Part shown: one piece after another, positions 20,998 through 29,631 of the stretch
How the letters are laid out: every line of letters starts with the position of its first letter
Numbering within the stretch: position 1 is the first letter of the stretch
Assembly: GCF_018780565.1 (NCBI RefSeq)
Contig: NZ_JADMJN010000003.1
Span: 310,001 to 374,000 of the forward strand
Direction: 5' to 3'
Source: Rhodoferax sp.
Lineage (GTDB): Bacteria; Pseudomonadota; Gammaproteobacteria; Burkholderiales; Burkholderiaceae_C
Length of the DNA: 64,000 bases
Program-made: the position numbers and the translations under genes
The notes under the pieces: model-generated
The model's input: the letters and a program-made list of their open reading frames with translations, nothing else
Told to the model about the DNA's origin: nothing
Databases searched by the model: none

Positions 20998-21354
20998 ATG
21001 TCCGAAATCAAACGGGTTATTCTTATCCATCCCGATGCGCCGCTCAAGCCGCAGTCAGGGGCGCCTTGCAATGGCTGCGGGGTGTGTTGCCTGCTGGATC
21101 CGTGTCCGCTGGGCATTGTTTTGTCGCGGCGTCGCCAGGGTGCCTGTGTTGCAGTGCGCTGGCACAGTGAGTTGCTGCAATACCGCTGCGGTGCCCTGAG
21201 TGACCCGCTGGAGGTGCTGCATGGGGTTTTGCCTTCGAAATTATCGCCTCTGGCACCCTGGCTGGCGTCAGGCCTGACGCGCCTTGCTCGACGCTGGATC
21301 GCGCTCGGACGGGGCTGCGACAGCACTGTGCTGTCAGAGCGAGACGCACCGTGA
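20998..21354 (+). CDS. Cysteine-cluster protein (YkgJ-like)
   Basis: 118-aa protein with the zinc/iron-chelating CxxCxxCC-type cluster near the N-terminus (APCNGCGVCCLLDPCPLG). Family members are small, of unknown function and possibly metal binding. ATG 20998 (MSEIKRVILIHPDAPL) is chosen; an ATG at 20971 is also in frame. The promoter must lie in the 140-base gap shared with the divergent protease gene, where I see no clear signal. Confidence 0.78.
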   Translation: MSEIKRVILIHPDAPLKPQSGAPCNGCGVCCLLDPCPLGIVLSRRRQGACVAVRWHSELLQYRCGALSDPLEVLHGVLPSKLSPLAPWLASGLTRLARRWIALGRGCDSTVLSERDAP

Positions 21355-21432
21355 CGTACTATTTCGCCGACAATGCGGCACGCAGCTTGACCCAGGCGCC
21401 CTCGATTTTGGCGCATCTTTTCAAATCTGAAC

Positions 21433-22191
21433 ATGACTGACCGCATACAGCTCTTGCAAACGTTGGACACACTGCTCCAGCCCGAACGCTTTCGTGACTA
21501 CGGTCCCAATGGCTTGCAGGTAGAAGGCGCACGCCAGGTCCGGAAAATTGTGTCGGGTGTGACCGCCAGCCGCGCCTTGATTGAAGCGGCGATCGCGGCG
21601 CAAGCCGATACGATCTTTGTGCACCATGGTCTGTTCTGGCGAGGCCAGGACGGACGTGTTACCGGTTGGATGAAGCAACGTCTGGCTTTGTTGCTGGCGC
21701 ACGATATCAACTTGTTTGCCTACCATTTGCCTCTGGATGCGCATCCTGAACTGGGTAATAACGCACAGCTGGGCTTGAAGCTCGGTCTTGTGGCACAGAC
21801 GCGATTCGGGGAACAGGATCTGGGCTTTATGGGCGAGCGCAGTGACGGTGCGGGTTTCGACTCGGCAGAAGTGCTCGCGCGCCATATTGAGGCGCAATTA
21901 AATCGGTCTGTAGTCCTTGTGGGTCATCCATCTAAAGCTATAAAAAAAATAGCGTGGTGCACTGGCGGCGCCCAGGGATATTTTGAGGCGGCTATTGCAG
22001 CCGGGGCAGATGCCTTTATCACCGGCGAAATTTCGGAGCCACAGGCACACTATGCGCGCGAATGTGGAGTGGCATATATAGCCTGCGGCCATCATGCCAG
22101 TGAGCGCTATGGCGCGCCGGCCGTTGCGGCACGGGTGGCTGAGCAGTTCGGGCTGGCACACCAATTCATCGACATTGACAACCCGGCTTGA
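21433..22191 (+). CDS. Nif3-like dinuclear metal-centre protein (YbgI)
   Basis: Hexameric YbgI/NIF3 family protein (252 aa) with a two-metal site; family members have been linked to GTP cyclohydrolase I type 2 activity, but the role is not settled. Metal ligands are visible as VHHGLFWRG, then YHLPLDAHPELGNN, and GHHASERYG near the C-terminus. The middle segment LNRSVVLVGHPSKAIKKIAW is encoded by repeat copy 7 but still fits the family pattern before AWCTGGAQGY. Confidence 0.9.
   Translation: MTDRIQLLQTLDTLLQPERFRDYGPNGLQVEGARQVRKIVSGVTASRALIEAAIAAQADTIFVHHGLFWRGQDGRVTGWMKQRLALLLAHDINLFAYHLPLDAHPELGNNAQLGLKLGLVAQTRFGEQDLGFMGERSDGAGFDSAEVLARHIEAQLNRSVVLVGHPSKAIKKIAWCTGGAQGYFEAAIAAGADAFITGEISEPQAHYARECGVAYIACGHHASERYGAPAVAARVAEQFGLAHQFIDIDNPA
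21900..21953 (+). repeat. Short interspersed element, copy 7 (inside Nif3-family gene; best reference copy)
   Basis: AAATCGGT at 21900, CTGTAGTCCT at 21908, a 19-nt spacer, then GCTATAAAAAAAATAGC at 21937-21953 with perfect GCTAT/ATAGC arms. It lies wholly inside an intact reading frame. Together with copies 6, 11 and 12 it defines the AAATNG -37 / CTGTAG -29 / palindrome layout. Confidence 0.8.
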
Positions 22192-22196
22192 ACGCC

Positions 22197-23252
22197 ATGC
22201 AAAAACCGATTGCCATCACCCTTGGGGACCCTGCGGGCATTGGCCCGGAGATCATTGCCAAGGCCTTCCGGGATACACCGGATGTGACGCGGGGCTGTTT
22301 TGTCGCGGGCGACGTGGCGACGGTGCGTCGGGCTGTTGATGTGATCAGCGCCGGGCAGGTGCCGTTGGCTGTGGCCCAGATTGAAACGCCCGCGGAGGCG
22401 CTAGGCATGCCTCCGCGGTGCATACCGGTATTGCAGTTGGGTGCGGCGATAACCCAACCAGCTGCTTTTGGCCAGTTGAGCGCGGACGCGGGTCGAATCG
22501 CGGCCGAATGCGTTGTCTGGGCGGCGCAGGCTGCTTTGCGCGGCGATGTGGCAGCCCTGGTGACTGCTCCCTTGCATAAAGAGGCACTGGCCCTGGCCGG
22601 TGTTCCTCACAGCGCCTATCCGGGGCACACCGAAATGTTGCAGGCCTTGGCGGCGGCACACCAGGGAAAGTCTCTGGCAGAAATGCCGGTGCGCATGATG
22701 CTGGCCAATGACGAACTGCGTGTTGTGTTGGTCAGCATCCATGTGGCCTTGCGTGATGCGATTGACGCAGTGACCTATGACAATGTGCTGGAGACGCTGA
22801 GAATTACCCATGAGTCGCTCCAGGCGGCCCTGGGCCATGTGCCGCGCATCGGGGTGGCGGGCCTGAATCCGCACGCGGGGGAGGGTGGACTGTTTGGCCG
22901 CGAGGAGATTGACATCATTGCGCCGGCTATTGCGCAAGCCCGCTTGCAGGGCATCCATGTCAGGGGTCCTTTTGCCCCGGATACCGTGTTCATGCGGGCG
23001 CGCAGCACGCCTGAAAAGCTTGGTGAGTTCGATGTCGTGGTGGCGATGTACCACGATCAGGGCCTGATTCCGGTGAAGTATCTGGGCGTGGACAAGGGTG
23101 TCAATGTGACATTGGGCCTGCCGCTGGTACGCACCAGCCCGGATCACGGGACGGCATTTGATATTGCCGGCATGAATCAAGCGGATGCGGCCAGCCTGAT
23201 CGAGGCCATACGCATGGCGCGACAGCTTTGTCAGCTACCAAAATCACAGTAA
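22197..23252 (+). CDS. pdxA: 4-hydroxythreonine-4-phosphate dehydrogenase
   Basis: Pyridoxal 5'-phosphate biosynthesis: oxidises and decarboxylates 4-phosphohydroxy-threonine with NAD. From ATG 22197 it has 351 aa, starting MQKPIAITLGDPAGIGPEI, the family N-terminus (a TTG at 22188 is in frame but atypical). Metal and substrate residues are in HAGEGGLFGREE, in MYHDQGLIPVKYLG and in VRTSPDHGTAFDIAG. It ends facing mscL. Confidence 0.96.
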   Translation: MQKPIAITLGDPAGIGPEIIAKAFRDTPDVTRGCFVAGDVATVRRAVDVISAGQVPLAVAQIETPAEALGMPPRCIPVLQLGAAITQPAAFGQLSADAGRIAAECVVWAAQAALRGDVAALVTAPLHKEALALAGVPHSAYPGHTEMLQALAAAHQGKSLAEMPVRMMLANDELRVVLVSIHVALRDAIDAVTYDNVLETLRITHESLQAALGHVPRIGVAGLNPHAGEGGLFGREEIDIIAPAIAQARLQGIHVRGPFAPDTVFMRARSTPEKLGEFDVVVAMYHDQGLIPVKYLGVDKGVNVTLGLPLVRTSPDHGTAFDIAGMNQADAASLIEAIRMARQLCQLPKSQ

Positions 23253-23301
23253 AAATGCTGTTTCCCCCTTCCATTAAAGGGGGGGCTATTGAAAATATAG
23301 T
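23253..23301 (+). repeat. Short interspersed element, copy 8 (pdxA/mscL convergent gap)
   Basis: AAATGCTGTTTCCCCC, then a 7-bp hairpin CCCCCTT / AAGGGGG (23264-23283) and the 17-mer GCTATTGAAAATATAGT (23285-23301). It fills the whole gap between the pdxA and mscL stops and may end transcription from either side. The left part lacks about five bases relative to copy 7. Confidence 0.55.
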
Positions 23302-23304
23302 AAT

Positions 23305-23733
23305 TTACTTTCTGAGGCTATCGCGAATTTCGCGCAGAAGCAGTACCTCTTCCGCCGTCACTGCGGGTGCTGCAGGGGGTGGTGGCGCGGCCTTCTTCAA
23401 GCGGTTGATCTGTTTGACCATCATGAAAATAATGAACGCCAGAATCGCAAAATTAACGGCGACTGTGATGAAGTTGCCATAGGCAAAAACGGGTACACCC
23501 GCTTTCTTGAGCGCATCCAGTGTCATGACGGTGCCCTCGGGCGCCGGCCTCAAGACGATGAACAAATTTGAAAAATCCAGTTTCCCGACAATGGCGCCGA
23601 TGGCTGGCATGATCAAGTCGCCAACGATGGAGTCGACAATTTTGCCAAACGCACCGCCAATGATCACGCCGACAGCCAAGTCCATCACATTGCCCTTGAG
23701 GGCAAATTCCTTGAATTCCTGCATCATTCCCAT
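23305..23733 (-). CDS. mscL: Large-conductance mechanosensitive channel
   Basis: Inner-membrane pentameric channel releasing solutes under osmotic downshock. The 142-aa length is normal. The N-terminus is [24 protein letters not shown]1 is [19 protein letters not shown]2 is [20 protein letters not shown], and the cytoplasmic C-terminal helix follows a PPPPAAP linker. Transcription diverges from petA. Confidence 0.96.
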   Translation of the reverse strand: MGMMQEFKEFALKGNVMDLAVGVIIGGAFGKIVDSIVGDLIMPAIGAIVGKLDFSNLFIVLRPAPEGTVMTLDALKKAGVPVFAYGNFITVAVNFAILAFIIFMMVKQINRLKKAAPPPPAAPAVTAEEVLLLREIRDSLRK

Positions 23734-23868
23734 TTTGATAAACCCCTTTTGCGACTAAGAGGGGTGCAGTATCACCCAAGAGAGTGCCGGCGTGGGCTCA
23801 AAGTCGCTCCAAACGGTCAGCTACAATCGCCGGTTAACCCCAATAGTGTTTTTTCATCGAGGATTCCC

Positions 23869-24483
23869 ATGAGTGAAACCCTTGTCGGCAACGGTCAGAT
23901 CGACACCAGCAAACGGACGTGGTTGATTGCGTCCACCTGCGCTGGTGCCGTCGGCGGTATTGCCGCAGCCGTCCCCTTTGTCAGTAGTTTCAAGCCCTCT
24001 GAGAAGGCCAAAGCGGCTGGTGCAGCTGTGGAAGCCGATATTTCCGCGCTCAAGCCCGGAGAAAAGATGACCGTGGAGTGGCGCGGCAAGCCTGTGTGGA
24101 TCGTCCGTCGCACACCTGAGCAACTGGCCGCATTGCCCAAGCTGAATTCGCAGTTGGCAGATCCCAAATCCGAGCGCAAGCCCGATGACCAGGCTCCTGC
24201 ATACGCGCGCAACGAGCATCGTTCTATCAAGCCTGAATACCTGGTCACCGTGGGTATCTGTACGCACTTGGGTTGTTCGCCATCTGACAAGTTCCAGACA
24301 GGCGCCCAGCCTTCCCTGCCAGATGACTGGCAAGGCGGCTTCTTCTGTCCCTGCCATGGTTCGACCTTTGATCTGGCGGGTCGGGTTTATAAAAACAAGC
24401 CTGCGCCGGACAACCTCGAGGTCCCTCCCCACATGTATCTCTCCGAAACCAAGTTGCTCATTGGTGACGACAAGAAAGCCTAA
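23869..24483 (+). CDS. petA: Ubiquinol-cytochrome c reductase, Rieske iron-sulfur subunit
   Basis: Rieske 2Fe-2S subunit of the cytochrome bc1 complex, 204 aa from ATG 23869. It has a Tat-type anchor (SKRTWLIASTCAGAVGGIAA) and two cluster-binding boxes: CTHLGC (C131, H133, C136) and CPCHG (C160, C162, H163). The twin-arginine is replaced by Lys-Arg (KRTW), as often seen in Rieske proteins. The longer frame upstream is not coding. TACAAT at 23822 is a possible -10 element. Confidence 0.96.
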   Translation: MSETLVGNGQIDTSKRTWLIASTCAGAVGGIAAAVPFVSSFKPSEKAKAAGAAVEADISALKPGEKMTVEWRGKPVWIVRRTPEQLAALPKLNSQLADPKSERKPDDQAPAYARNEHRSIKPEYLVTVGICTHLGCSPSDKFQTGAQPSLPDDWQGGFFCPCHGSTFDLAGRVYKNKPAPDNLEVPPHMYLSETKLLIGDDKKA

Positions 24484-24494
24484 GGACGAACAAC

Positions 24495-25895
24495 ATGGCT
24501 GAATTTCACGAAATCTCTCCGAACGCCCCTGCGGGCGAAAAGCTGCTCAACTGGGTGGATAACCGGTTTCCGGCGTCCAAGCTCTTCAAAGAGCACATGA
24601 GCGAGTACTACGCACCGAAAAACTTCAACTTTTGGTACGTCTTTGGGTCGTTGTCACTGTTGGTGCTGGTAATCCAGATCGTCACCGGCATTTTCCTGGT
24701 GATGCATTACAAGCCGGATGCCGCTTTGGCATTTGGTTCTGTCGAGTACATCATGCGCGATGTACCTTGGGGCTGGTTGATTCGCTACATGCACTCCACA
24801 GGCGCCTCTGCGTTTTTTGTTGTGGTGTACCTGCACATGTTCCGTGGACTGATTTACGGCAGCTATCGCAAGCCACGTGAATTGATCTGGATCTTTGGCT
24901 GCGGGATTTTCCTCGCACTGATGGCCGAAGCCTTCATGGGTTATTTGTTGCCTTGGGGTCAGATGAGCTACTGGGGTGCTCAGGTGATCGTGAATTTGTT
25001 CTCTGCCATTCCCTTCATTGGTCCGGATCTGGCGCTGCTGATTCGCGGCGACTTCGTGGTTGGCGATGCCACGTTGAACCGCTTTTTCAGTTTCCACGTG
25101 ATCGCCGTGCCTCTGGTGCTGCTAGGTCTGGTCGTTGCACACATCATTGCCTTGCACGAAGTGGGCTCCAACAATCCCGATGGCATCGAGATCAAGGCCA
25201 AGAAAGATGCTCAGGGACGCCCGTTGGATGGCATCCCTTTTCATCCCTACTACTCGGTGCATGACATCTTTGCAGTGAGCGTGTTCCTGATGGCATTTAC
25301 CGCCATTGTGTTCTTTGCCCCTGAGTTGGGTGGGTACTTCCTTGAGTACAACAACTTCATTCCGGCAGATCCATTCAAGACGCCTTTGCACATTGCACCC
25401 GTTTGGTATTTCACGCCTTTCTACTCGATGCTGCGCGCGGTGACGAGCGAGATGATGTATGCGCTGATTGCCTGCGTGCTGGGTGGTGCGGTGCTGAGCG
25501 TGGTCAAGATCAAGATGCCTTCGATTCTGAAGGGTCTGATTCTGGGCGTGGCGGTGGTGGTGGTTGCCATGATGCTGGCCATTGATGCCAAGTTCTGGGG
25601 TGTGGTCGCTATGGGCGGCGGCGTTGTGATTTTGTTTTTCCTGCCTTGGCTGGACAACAGCGCGGTCAAGTCGATCCGGTACCGTCCTGACTGGCACAAG
25701 TACATGTACGTGATTTTTGTCCTTGATTTCCTGGTGCTGGGTTACTTGGGCATGCTGCCTCCGTCGGATATCGGTGGTCGAGTTTCGCAGGCGGGTACGC
25801 TGTTTTACTTTGGCTTTTTTCTTCTGATGCCTTGGTGGAGCCGAATCGGGACACCGAAGCAGGTGCCAGACCGTGTCACCTTTGCGGCGCATTGA
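24495..25895 (+). CDS. petB: Cytochrome b of the bc1 complex
   Basis: Integral membrane subunit with the two b-type haems and the quinone sites. It has 466 aa and about eight or nine membrane helices. Visible are RYMHSTGASAFFVVVYLHM (haem-ligating His), FMGYLLPWGQMSYWGAQV (Qo site), FFSFHVIAVPLVLLGLVVAH (second haem His pair), and the PEW-equivalent region IAPVWYFTPFYSMLRAV. It follows petA after 11 bases in the normal petABC order. Confidence 0.97.
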   Translation: MAEFHEISPNAPAGEKLLNWVDNRFPASKLFKEHMSEYYAPKNFNFWYVFGSLSLLVLVIQIVTGIFLVMHYKPDAALAFGSVEYIMRDVPWGWLIRYMHSTGASAFFVVVYLHMFRGLIYGSYRKPRELIWIFGCGIFLALMAEAFMGYLLPWGQMSYWGAQVIVNLFSAIPFIGPDLALLIRGDFVVGDATLNRFFSFHVIAVPLVLLGLVVAHIIALHEVGSNNPDGIEIKAKKDAQGRPLDGIPFHPYYSVHDIFAVSVFLMAFTAIVFFAPELGGYFLEYNNFIPADPFKTPLHIAPVWYFTPFYSMLRAVTSEMMYALIACVLGGAVLSVVKIKMPSILKGLILGVAVVVVAMMLAIDAKFWGVVAMGGGVVILFFLPWLDNSAVKSIRYRPDWHKYMYVIFVLDFLVLGYLGMLPPSDIGGRVSQAGTLFYFGFFLLMPWWSRIGTPKQVPDRVTFAAH

Positions 25896-25910
25896 ACTGG
25901 AGAAATAATT

Positions 25911-26684
25911 ATGAAAACCATGGGTTTCACAAAAAAAATCATTCTCAGTTTGACGATGGCTTTGGGTCTGTCGTTCGGGGCACAAGCCAATGTGGGTGGC
26001 ATGGCTTGGGACAAAGCGCCTAACCAGACCAACGACATGGCCGCCCTGCAAAATGGCGCCAAACTGTTTGTCAACTACTGTTTGAACTGCCACTCGGCAG
26101 CGTTTATGCGCTACAACCGTCTGACCGACATCGGTTTGACGGAGCAGCAAATCAAGGACAACCTGCTGGTGACCAACGCCAAGATTGGCGAGACCATGAA
26201 GGCGGCCATTGATCCGCAACAGGCCAAGGCCTGGTTTGGCGCCAACCCACCGGATCTGACCGTCATTGCCCGCTCGCGTGCAGGTGCTGGCGGAACCGGT
26301 GCCGATTATCTCTACACCTACATGCGTACCTTCTACAAGGATGCTGAAAAGCCGACAGGTTGGAACAATCTCGTGTTCCCCAATGTTGGCATGCCGCACG
26401 TCTTGTGGGAACTCCAGGGTGATCGTCGCCCCGTCTATGACGAAGTCAAAGATCATGGTCACGCGGTGCAGGTGTTCAAGGGCTGGGAGCAAGTCAAACC
26501 CGGCACGATGACACCTCTGCAATACGATCAGGCCGTCGGCGATTTGGTGAGTTACTTGCAGTGGATGGGCGAGCCGATTCAGAACACGCGTATCCGTGTG
26601 GGTGTATGGGTTTTGCTGTTCCTTGGCGTGTTTACAGTGTTTGCCTGGCGTCTCAATGCCGCTTACTGGAAAGACATCAAGTAA
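25911..26684 (+). CDS. petC: Cytochrome c1
   Basis: Membrane-anchored c-type cytochrome of the bc1 complex, 257 aa. It has a signal peptide (KKIILSLTMALGLSFGAQA), the haem-binding motif CLNCHS, a likely axial Met in the region before the C-terminus, and a C-terminal membrane anchor (VGVWVLLFLGVFTVFAW). It ends the petABC operon; a terminator follows at 26736. Confidence 0.96.
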   Translation: MKTMGFTKKIILSLTMALGLSFGAQANVGGMAWDKAPNQTNDMAALQNGAKLFVNYCLNCHSAAFMRYNRLTDIGLTEQQIKDNLLVTNAKIGETMKAAIDPQQAKAWFGANPPDLTVIARSRAGAGGTGADYLYTYMRTFYKDAEKPTGWNNLVFPNVGMPHVLWELQGDRRPVYDEVKDHGHAVQVFKGWEQVKPGTMTPLQYDQAVGDLVSYLQWMGEPIQNTRIRVGVWVLLFLGVFTVFAWRLNAAYWKDIK

Positions 26685-26735
26685 CAAGGATATACAGTTT
26701 GAGTTCGCGCCATCAGGCGTGGCTTGAGCTTTTTG

Positions 26736-26768
26736 GAGTGGGATCGCATCACGCGTCCCACTCTTTTT
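26736..26768 (+). terminator. Terminator after petABC
   Basis: An 8-bp stem GAGTGGGA / TCCCACTC with a 12-nt loop is followed by TTTTTG and another T-rich run. It lies directly upstream of the sspA ribosome-binding site (TTTTTAGGAG). Confidence 0.7.
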
Positions 26769-26788
26769 GATTTTTAGGAGCCCCCACC

Positions 26789-27400
26789 ATGATGGTGTTG
26801 TATTCAGGTACTACCTGCCCGTTTTCCCACCGCTGCCGCTTTGTCCTGTTTGAAAAAGGCATGGACTTTGAGATTCGCGACGTGGATCTGTACAACAAGC
26901 CTGAGGACATCAATGTGATGAATCCTTACGGTCAGGTACCTATCCTGGTCGAGCGCGATTTGATTCTGTATGAGTCCAACATCATCAATGAATACATTGA
27001 CGAACGGTTTCCTCATCCCCAGCTGATGCCCGGCGATCCGGTTGACCGTGCCCGTGTGCGCCTTTTCCTGCTCAACTTTGAGAAGGAGCTCTTTGTGCAT
27101 GTCTCCACACTGGAGTCACGTGCCGCCAAGAGCAACGAGAAGATGTTGGAGAAAGCGCGTGCCCACATCCGGGACCGCTTGACTCAGCTGGCTCCAGTCT
27201 TCCTGAAAAACAAGTACATGCTGGGTGATGGTTTCTCGATGCTTGATGTGGCGATTGCGCCGCTGTTGTGGCGTCTGGATTATTACGGCATCGAGCTCAG
27301 CAAGAATGCAGCTCCGCTGCTCAAATATGCAGAGCGAATCTTTTCTCGGCCGGCCTACATTGAAGCATTGACGCCCTCTGAGAAGGTGATGCGCAAATAA
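26789..27400 (+). CDS. sspA: Stringent starvation protein A (glutathione-S-transferase fold)
   Basis: RNA-polymerase-associated regulator of the SspA family, 203 aa, with a thioredoxin-like N-terminal domain (VLYSGTTCPFSHRCRFVLFEKG) and an all-alpha C-terminal domain. The surface loop and the PYGQVPILVERDL turn are typical. The pairing with sspB right downstream is the standard arrangement and supports SspA over a metabolic GST. Start ATG 26789 follows AGGAGCCCCC; a second ATG three bases on is equally possible. Confidence 0.93.
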   Translation: MMVLYSGTTCPFSHRCRFVLFEKGMDFEIRDVDLYNKPEDINVMNPYGQVPILVERDLILYESNIINEYIDERFPHPQLMPGDPVDRARVRLFLLNFEKELFVHVSTLESRAAKSNEKMLEKARAHIRDRLTQLAPVFLKNKYMLGDGFSMLDVAIAPLLWRLDYYGIELSKNAAPLLKYAERIFSRPAYIEALTPSEKVMRK

Positions 27401-27419
27401 GCGCTTTGCCCCAAAGCCG

Positions 27420-27932
27420 ATGATTGAAGCTCCAGACGCCACATCAACCCGCCCGTATCTGATCCGGGCGATGTACGAGTGGTGCACAGACAACGGGTTC
27501 ACGCCGTATATCGCAGTTGCTGTGGATGAGAGTGTGCTAGTCCCCCGTGAATATGTGAAAGATGGGGAAATTGTTCTCAACATCAGCTTCGACGCTACAA
27601 GTGCACTGAAACTGGGCAACGAGTTCATTGAATTCAAAGGCCGGTTTGCCGGTGTTGCCCGGGAGATCATGGTGCCGGTGTCGCAGGTCATTGCGATTTA
27701 CGCTCGGGAAAATGGCCAGGGTATGGCTTTCCCGATGGAGGCGCCCAGGGGAACCCGCGCACTTTCATCGCCTGCGACAAGTCTGACCTCGGTGCCGGAC
27801 GCAGCGGATGCCTCAGCTGAGGTCAAGGTGGTTCAGCTGGCAAGCGTGGAGTCGGATCGGGGCAACGAAGACCCGGATCCACCGCGTCCATCACCCGTCG
27901 GTCCCAGACCCGCGCTGAAACGTGTTAAATAA
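27420..27932 (+). CDS. sspB: ClpXP specificity-enhancing factor SspB
   Basis: Adaptor that delivers ssrA-tagged proteins to ClpXP. The 170-aa protein has the folded SspB domain (TRPYLIRAMYEWCTDNGFTPYI, then GEIVLNISFDATSALKLGN and FKGRFAGVAREIMVPVSQV) and a long flexible, acidic C-terminal part ending in the Pro/Arg-rich RPALKRVK, which corresponds to the ClpX-binding tail. Confidence 0.94.
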   Translation: MIEAPDATSTRPYLIRAMYEWCTDNGFTPYIAVAVDESVLVPREYVKDGEIVLNISFDATSALKLGNEFIEFKGRFAGVAREIMVPVSQVIAIYARENGQGMAFPMEAPRGTRALSSPATSLTSVPDAADASAEVKVVQLASVESDRGNEDPDPPRPSPVGPRPALKRVK

Positions 27933-27982
27933 TTCGGTCCGGGCCGGATAAGGCTTCAAGAGTCCGTTAAAATACGAGACGT

Positions 27983-28058
27983 GCCGATTTAGCTCAGTTG
28001 GTAGAGCAACCGCCTTGTAAGCGGTAGGTCGTCAGTTCGAATCCGACAATCGGCACCA
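27983..28058 (+). tRNA. tRNA-Thr (anticodon TGT)
   Basis: A 76-nt cloverleaf including encoded CCA. Acceptor arms GCCGATT / AATCGGC, D-arm GCTC AGTTGGTAGA GC, anticodon stem ACCGC/GCGGT with loop CTTGTAA (anticodon TGT at 28016-28018), T-arm GTCAG TTCGAAT... as usual. TAAAAT at 27968-27973 is a probable -10 element. Confidence 0.95.
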
Positions 28059-28090
28059 CATCATTGTTGCAGACAATGAAAAAACTCTGA

Positions 28091-28123
28091 AAACCCGCAT
28101 ACCGGTTGGTATGCGGGTTTTTT
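28091..28123 (+). terminator. Terminator after tRNA-Thr
   Basis: A 13-bp perfect stem AAACCCGCATACC / GGTATGCGGGTTT with a 4-nt loop GGTT, ending in six T. The flanking A-run means it may also stop transcription of the opposing dciA-like gene. Confidence 0.85.
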
Positions 28124-28148
28124 ATGGTCTCGAATGAACACAGGTAAA

Positions 28149-28460
28149 TCAGCCCCCCGTGTTGATTTGGACCTTCAGCCGAATTGAGTTAACCTCCCAA
28201 CCTTTGCTTCGCAGGTGGGCTTCCAGTGATGGCAAAATTTGGCGCATCTTCGCTGCTGCAGCGTTGTTGCTGAGAATCAGGCACCACACCGGACCGTCAA
28301 TCGGACCAGCCTTTACGCTGGCGCGCAGTGCACCGGGAATAAGGGATTCGATCGCCTTGAGTCGCGCGACCGAATCGCGGGTGAGTTCGGTTAATCTCGC
28401 CAGAGTTGGTGAGTCCTGGCTGGCCTGTAGCAGCGTGACCGGGTGGTGGCGGCGGTTCAT
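28149..28460 (-). CDS. DUF721/DciA-like protein
   Basis: A 103-aa protein from ATG 28460 (MNRRHHPVTLLQASQDSPTL). It matches the short DUF721 pattern of the DciA family, which loads the DnaB helicase in bacteria lacking DnaC: SVARLKAIESLIPGALRASVKAGPIDGPVW, then NNAAAAKMRQILPSLEAHLRSKGWEVNSI. The longer frame upstream overlaps the divergent peptidase gene and is not used. Its location next to the M23 peptidase and secA is conserved in Burkholderiales. Confidence 0.75.
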   Translation of the reverse strand: MNRRHHPVTLLQASQDSPTLARLTELTRDSVARLKAIESLIPGALRASVKAGPIDGPVWCLILSNNAAAAKMRQILPSLEAHLRSKGWEVNSIRLKVQINTGG

Positions 28461-28484
28461 GTGCAAGTTGTTTGGAGGGTCCGA

Positions 28485-29474
28485 ATGCAATTGATTATCA
28501 CGGATGCGTGGCTTGCCAAAAGCCGTGCAATTCACCTGAGTGGGGGCAAGCTGCTGTTGGCTGGCGTTCTGGCCTCGTTCACGTTGATGTTGGTCGCGGC
28601 CGGTCTCTACCACTGGGTGTTCCTGAAGGGTGCCAGAGAAGGATGGCCCGTGGTGGGCACCCTGGTCAGGTTGGTTGTCAAAGACGAATTCGACCAACGC
28701 GACCGTTTCATGCGGGAGAACCTTGATGTGCTGGCACGAAAACTGGGTGAAATGCAGGCCAAGATGACCCAGTTGGAGTCACTGGGTGAGCGCGTATCCG
28801 GATTGGCAGGCGTAAGTCCCAATGACATCAAGATCAAGCCGGGGCAGGGCGGCGCACTGGTATCGGGCCGCTCTTTGTCCATGGCCGAACTTCAATCGAC
28901 CCTGGCGGATTTGGATCGCCTGACGGATCAGCGCACCGATTTGATGACTGTGATGGAGTCCCGTCTGTTTGATCAGAAGATTCGCAGCATGATGGTACCG
29001 ACCCAGCAACCCGTGGCGGCTGGTAACTTGGGGTCTTTGTTTGGCTGGCGGATCGATCCCATTACCGGACAGTCCGCGCTGCACACTGGTCTGGATTTTC
29101 AGGCGAATCAGGGAGTGCCCATCCTCGCTGCAGCAGGGGGCATCGTGGTGACACAGGAGTTTCATTCGGCATATGGCAACATGATCGAAATAGACCACGG
29201 CAATGACCTCATTACCCGGTATGCGCATGCTTCCAGAACGCTGGTCAAAAAGGGCGACCTGATCAAGCGTGGACAGAAAATTGCCGAGGTGGGAAACACT
29301 GGGCGCTCGACCGGCCCCCACTTGCATTTTGAAGTCCTGGTACAGGGGATTCCACAGGACCCAGGCAAGTTTTTGGCAGCTGGCCGTAACCTTGCGCCGC
29401 AACAAGCGAACAGGACTGCCGGGGCAGGTTCCGCCATGGCACTGGCCAAGTCGGCCCCATTGGAACGACGATAG
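28485..29474 (+). CDS. M23-family (LytM-type) peptidase or divisome activator
   Basis: A 329-aa envelope protein. The N-terminus has a membrane segment (GKLLLAGVLASFTLMLVAAGLYHWV), then a coiled-coil stretch (LDVLARKLGEMQAKMTQLE), then a LytM domain with the zinc-site pattern HTGLDFQANQGVPILAAAGG, YGNMIEIDHGND and GPHLHFEVLVQG. His and Asp ligands look intact, so it may be an active endopeptidase. ATG 28485 is preceded by TGGAGGGT. It is divergent from the dciA-like gene and upstream of secA. Confidence 0.9.
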   Translation: MQLIITDAWLAKSRAIHLSGGKLLLAGVLASFTLMLVAAGLYHWVFLKGAREGWPVVGTLVRLVVKDEFDQRDRFMRENLDVLARKLGEMQAKMTQLESLGERVSGLAGVSPNDIKIKPGQGGALVSGRSLSMAELQSTLADLDRLTDQRTDLMTVMESRLFDQKIRSMMVPTQQPVAAGNLGSLFGWRIDPITGQSALHTGLDFQANQGVPILAAAGGIVVTQEFHSAYGNMIEIDHGNDLITRYAHASRTLVKKGDLIKRGQKIAEVGNTGRSTGPHLHFEVLVQGIPQDPGKFLAAGRNLAPQQANRTAGAGSAMALAKSAPLERR

Positions 29475-29631
29475 TCCAGCCAAAGGTAAAATCCTGCGAT
29501 TGGTTGTCTCAGCGCGGCATATTCCGTTCCAACGGTTGCGTTTTACTGTGGCGGCCCCATTTCACCTAGATTAGAAAAAGGATTGCGCAGCTCTGTCGGC
29601 CCCTGTGGGCTGGCGGGTCCGTCTTGCATTC

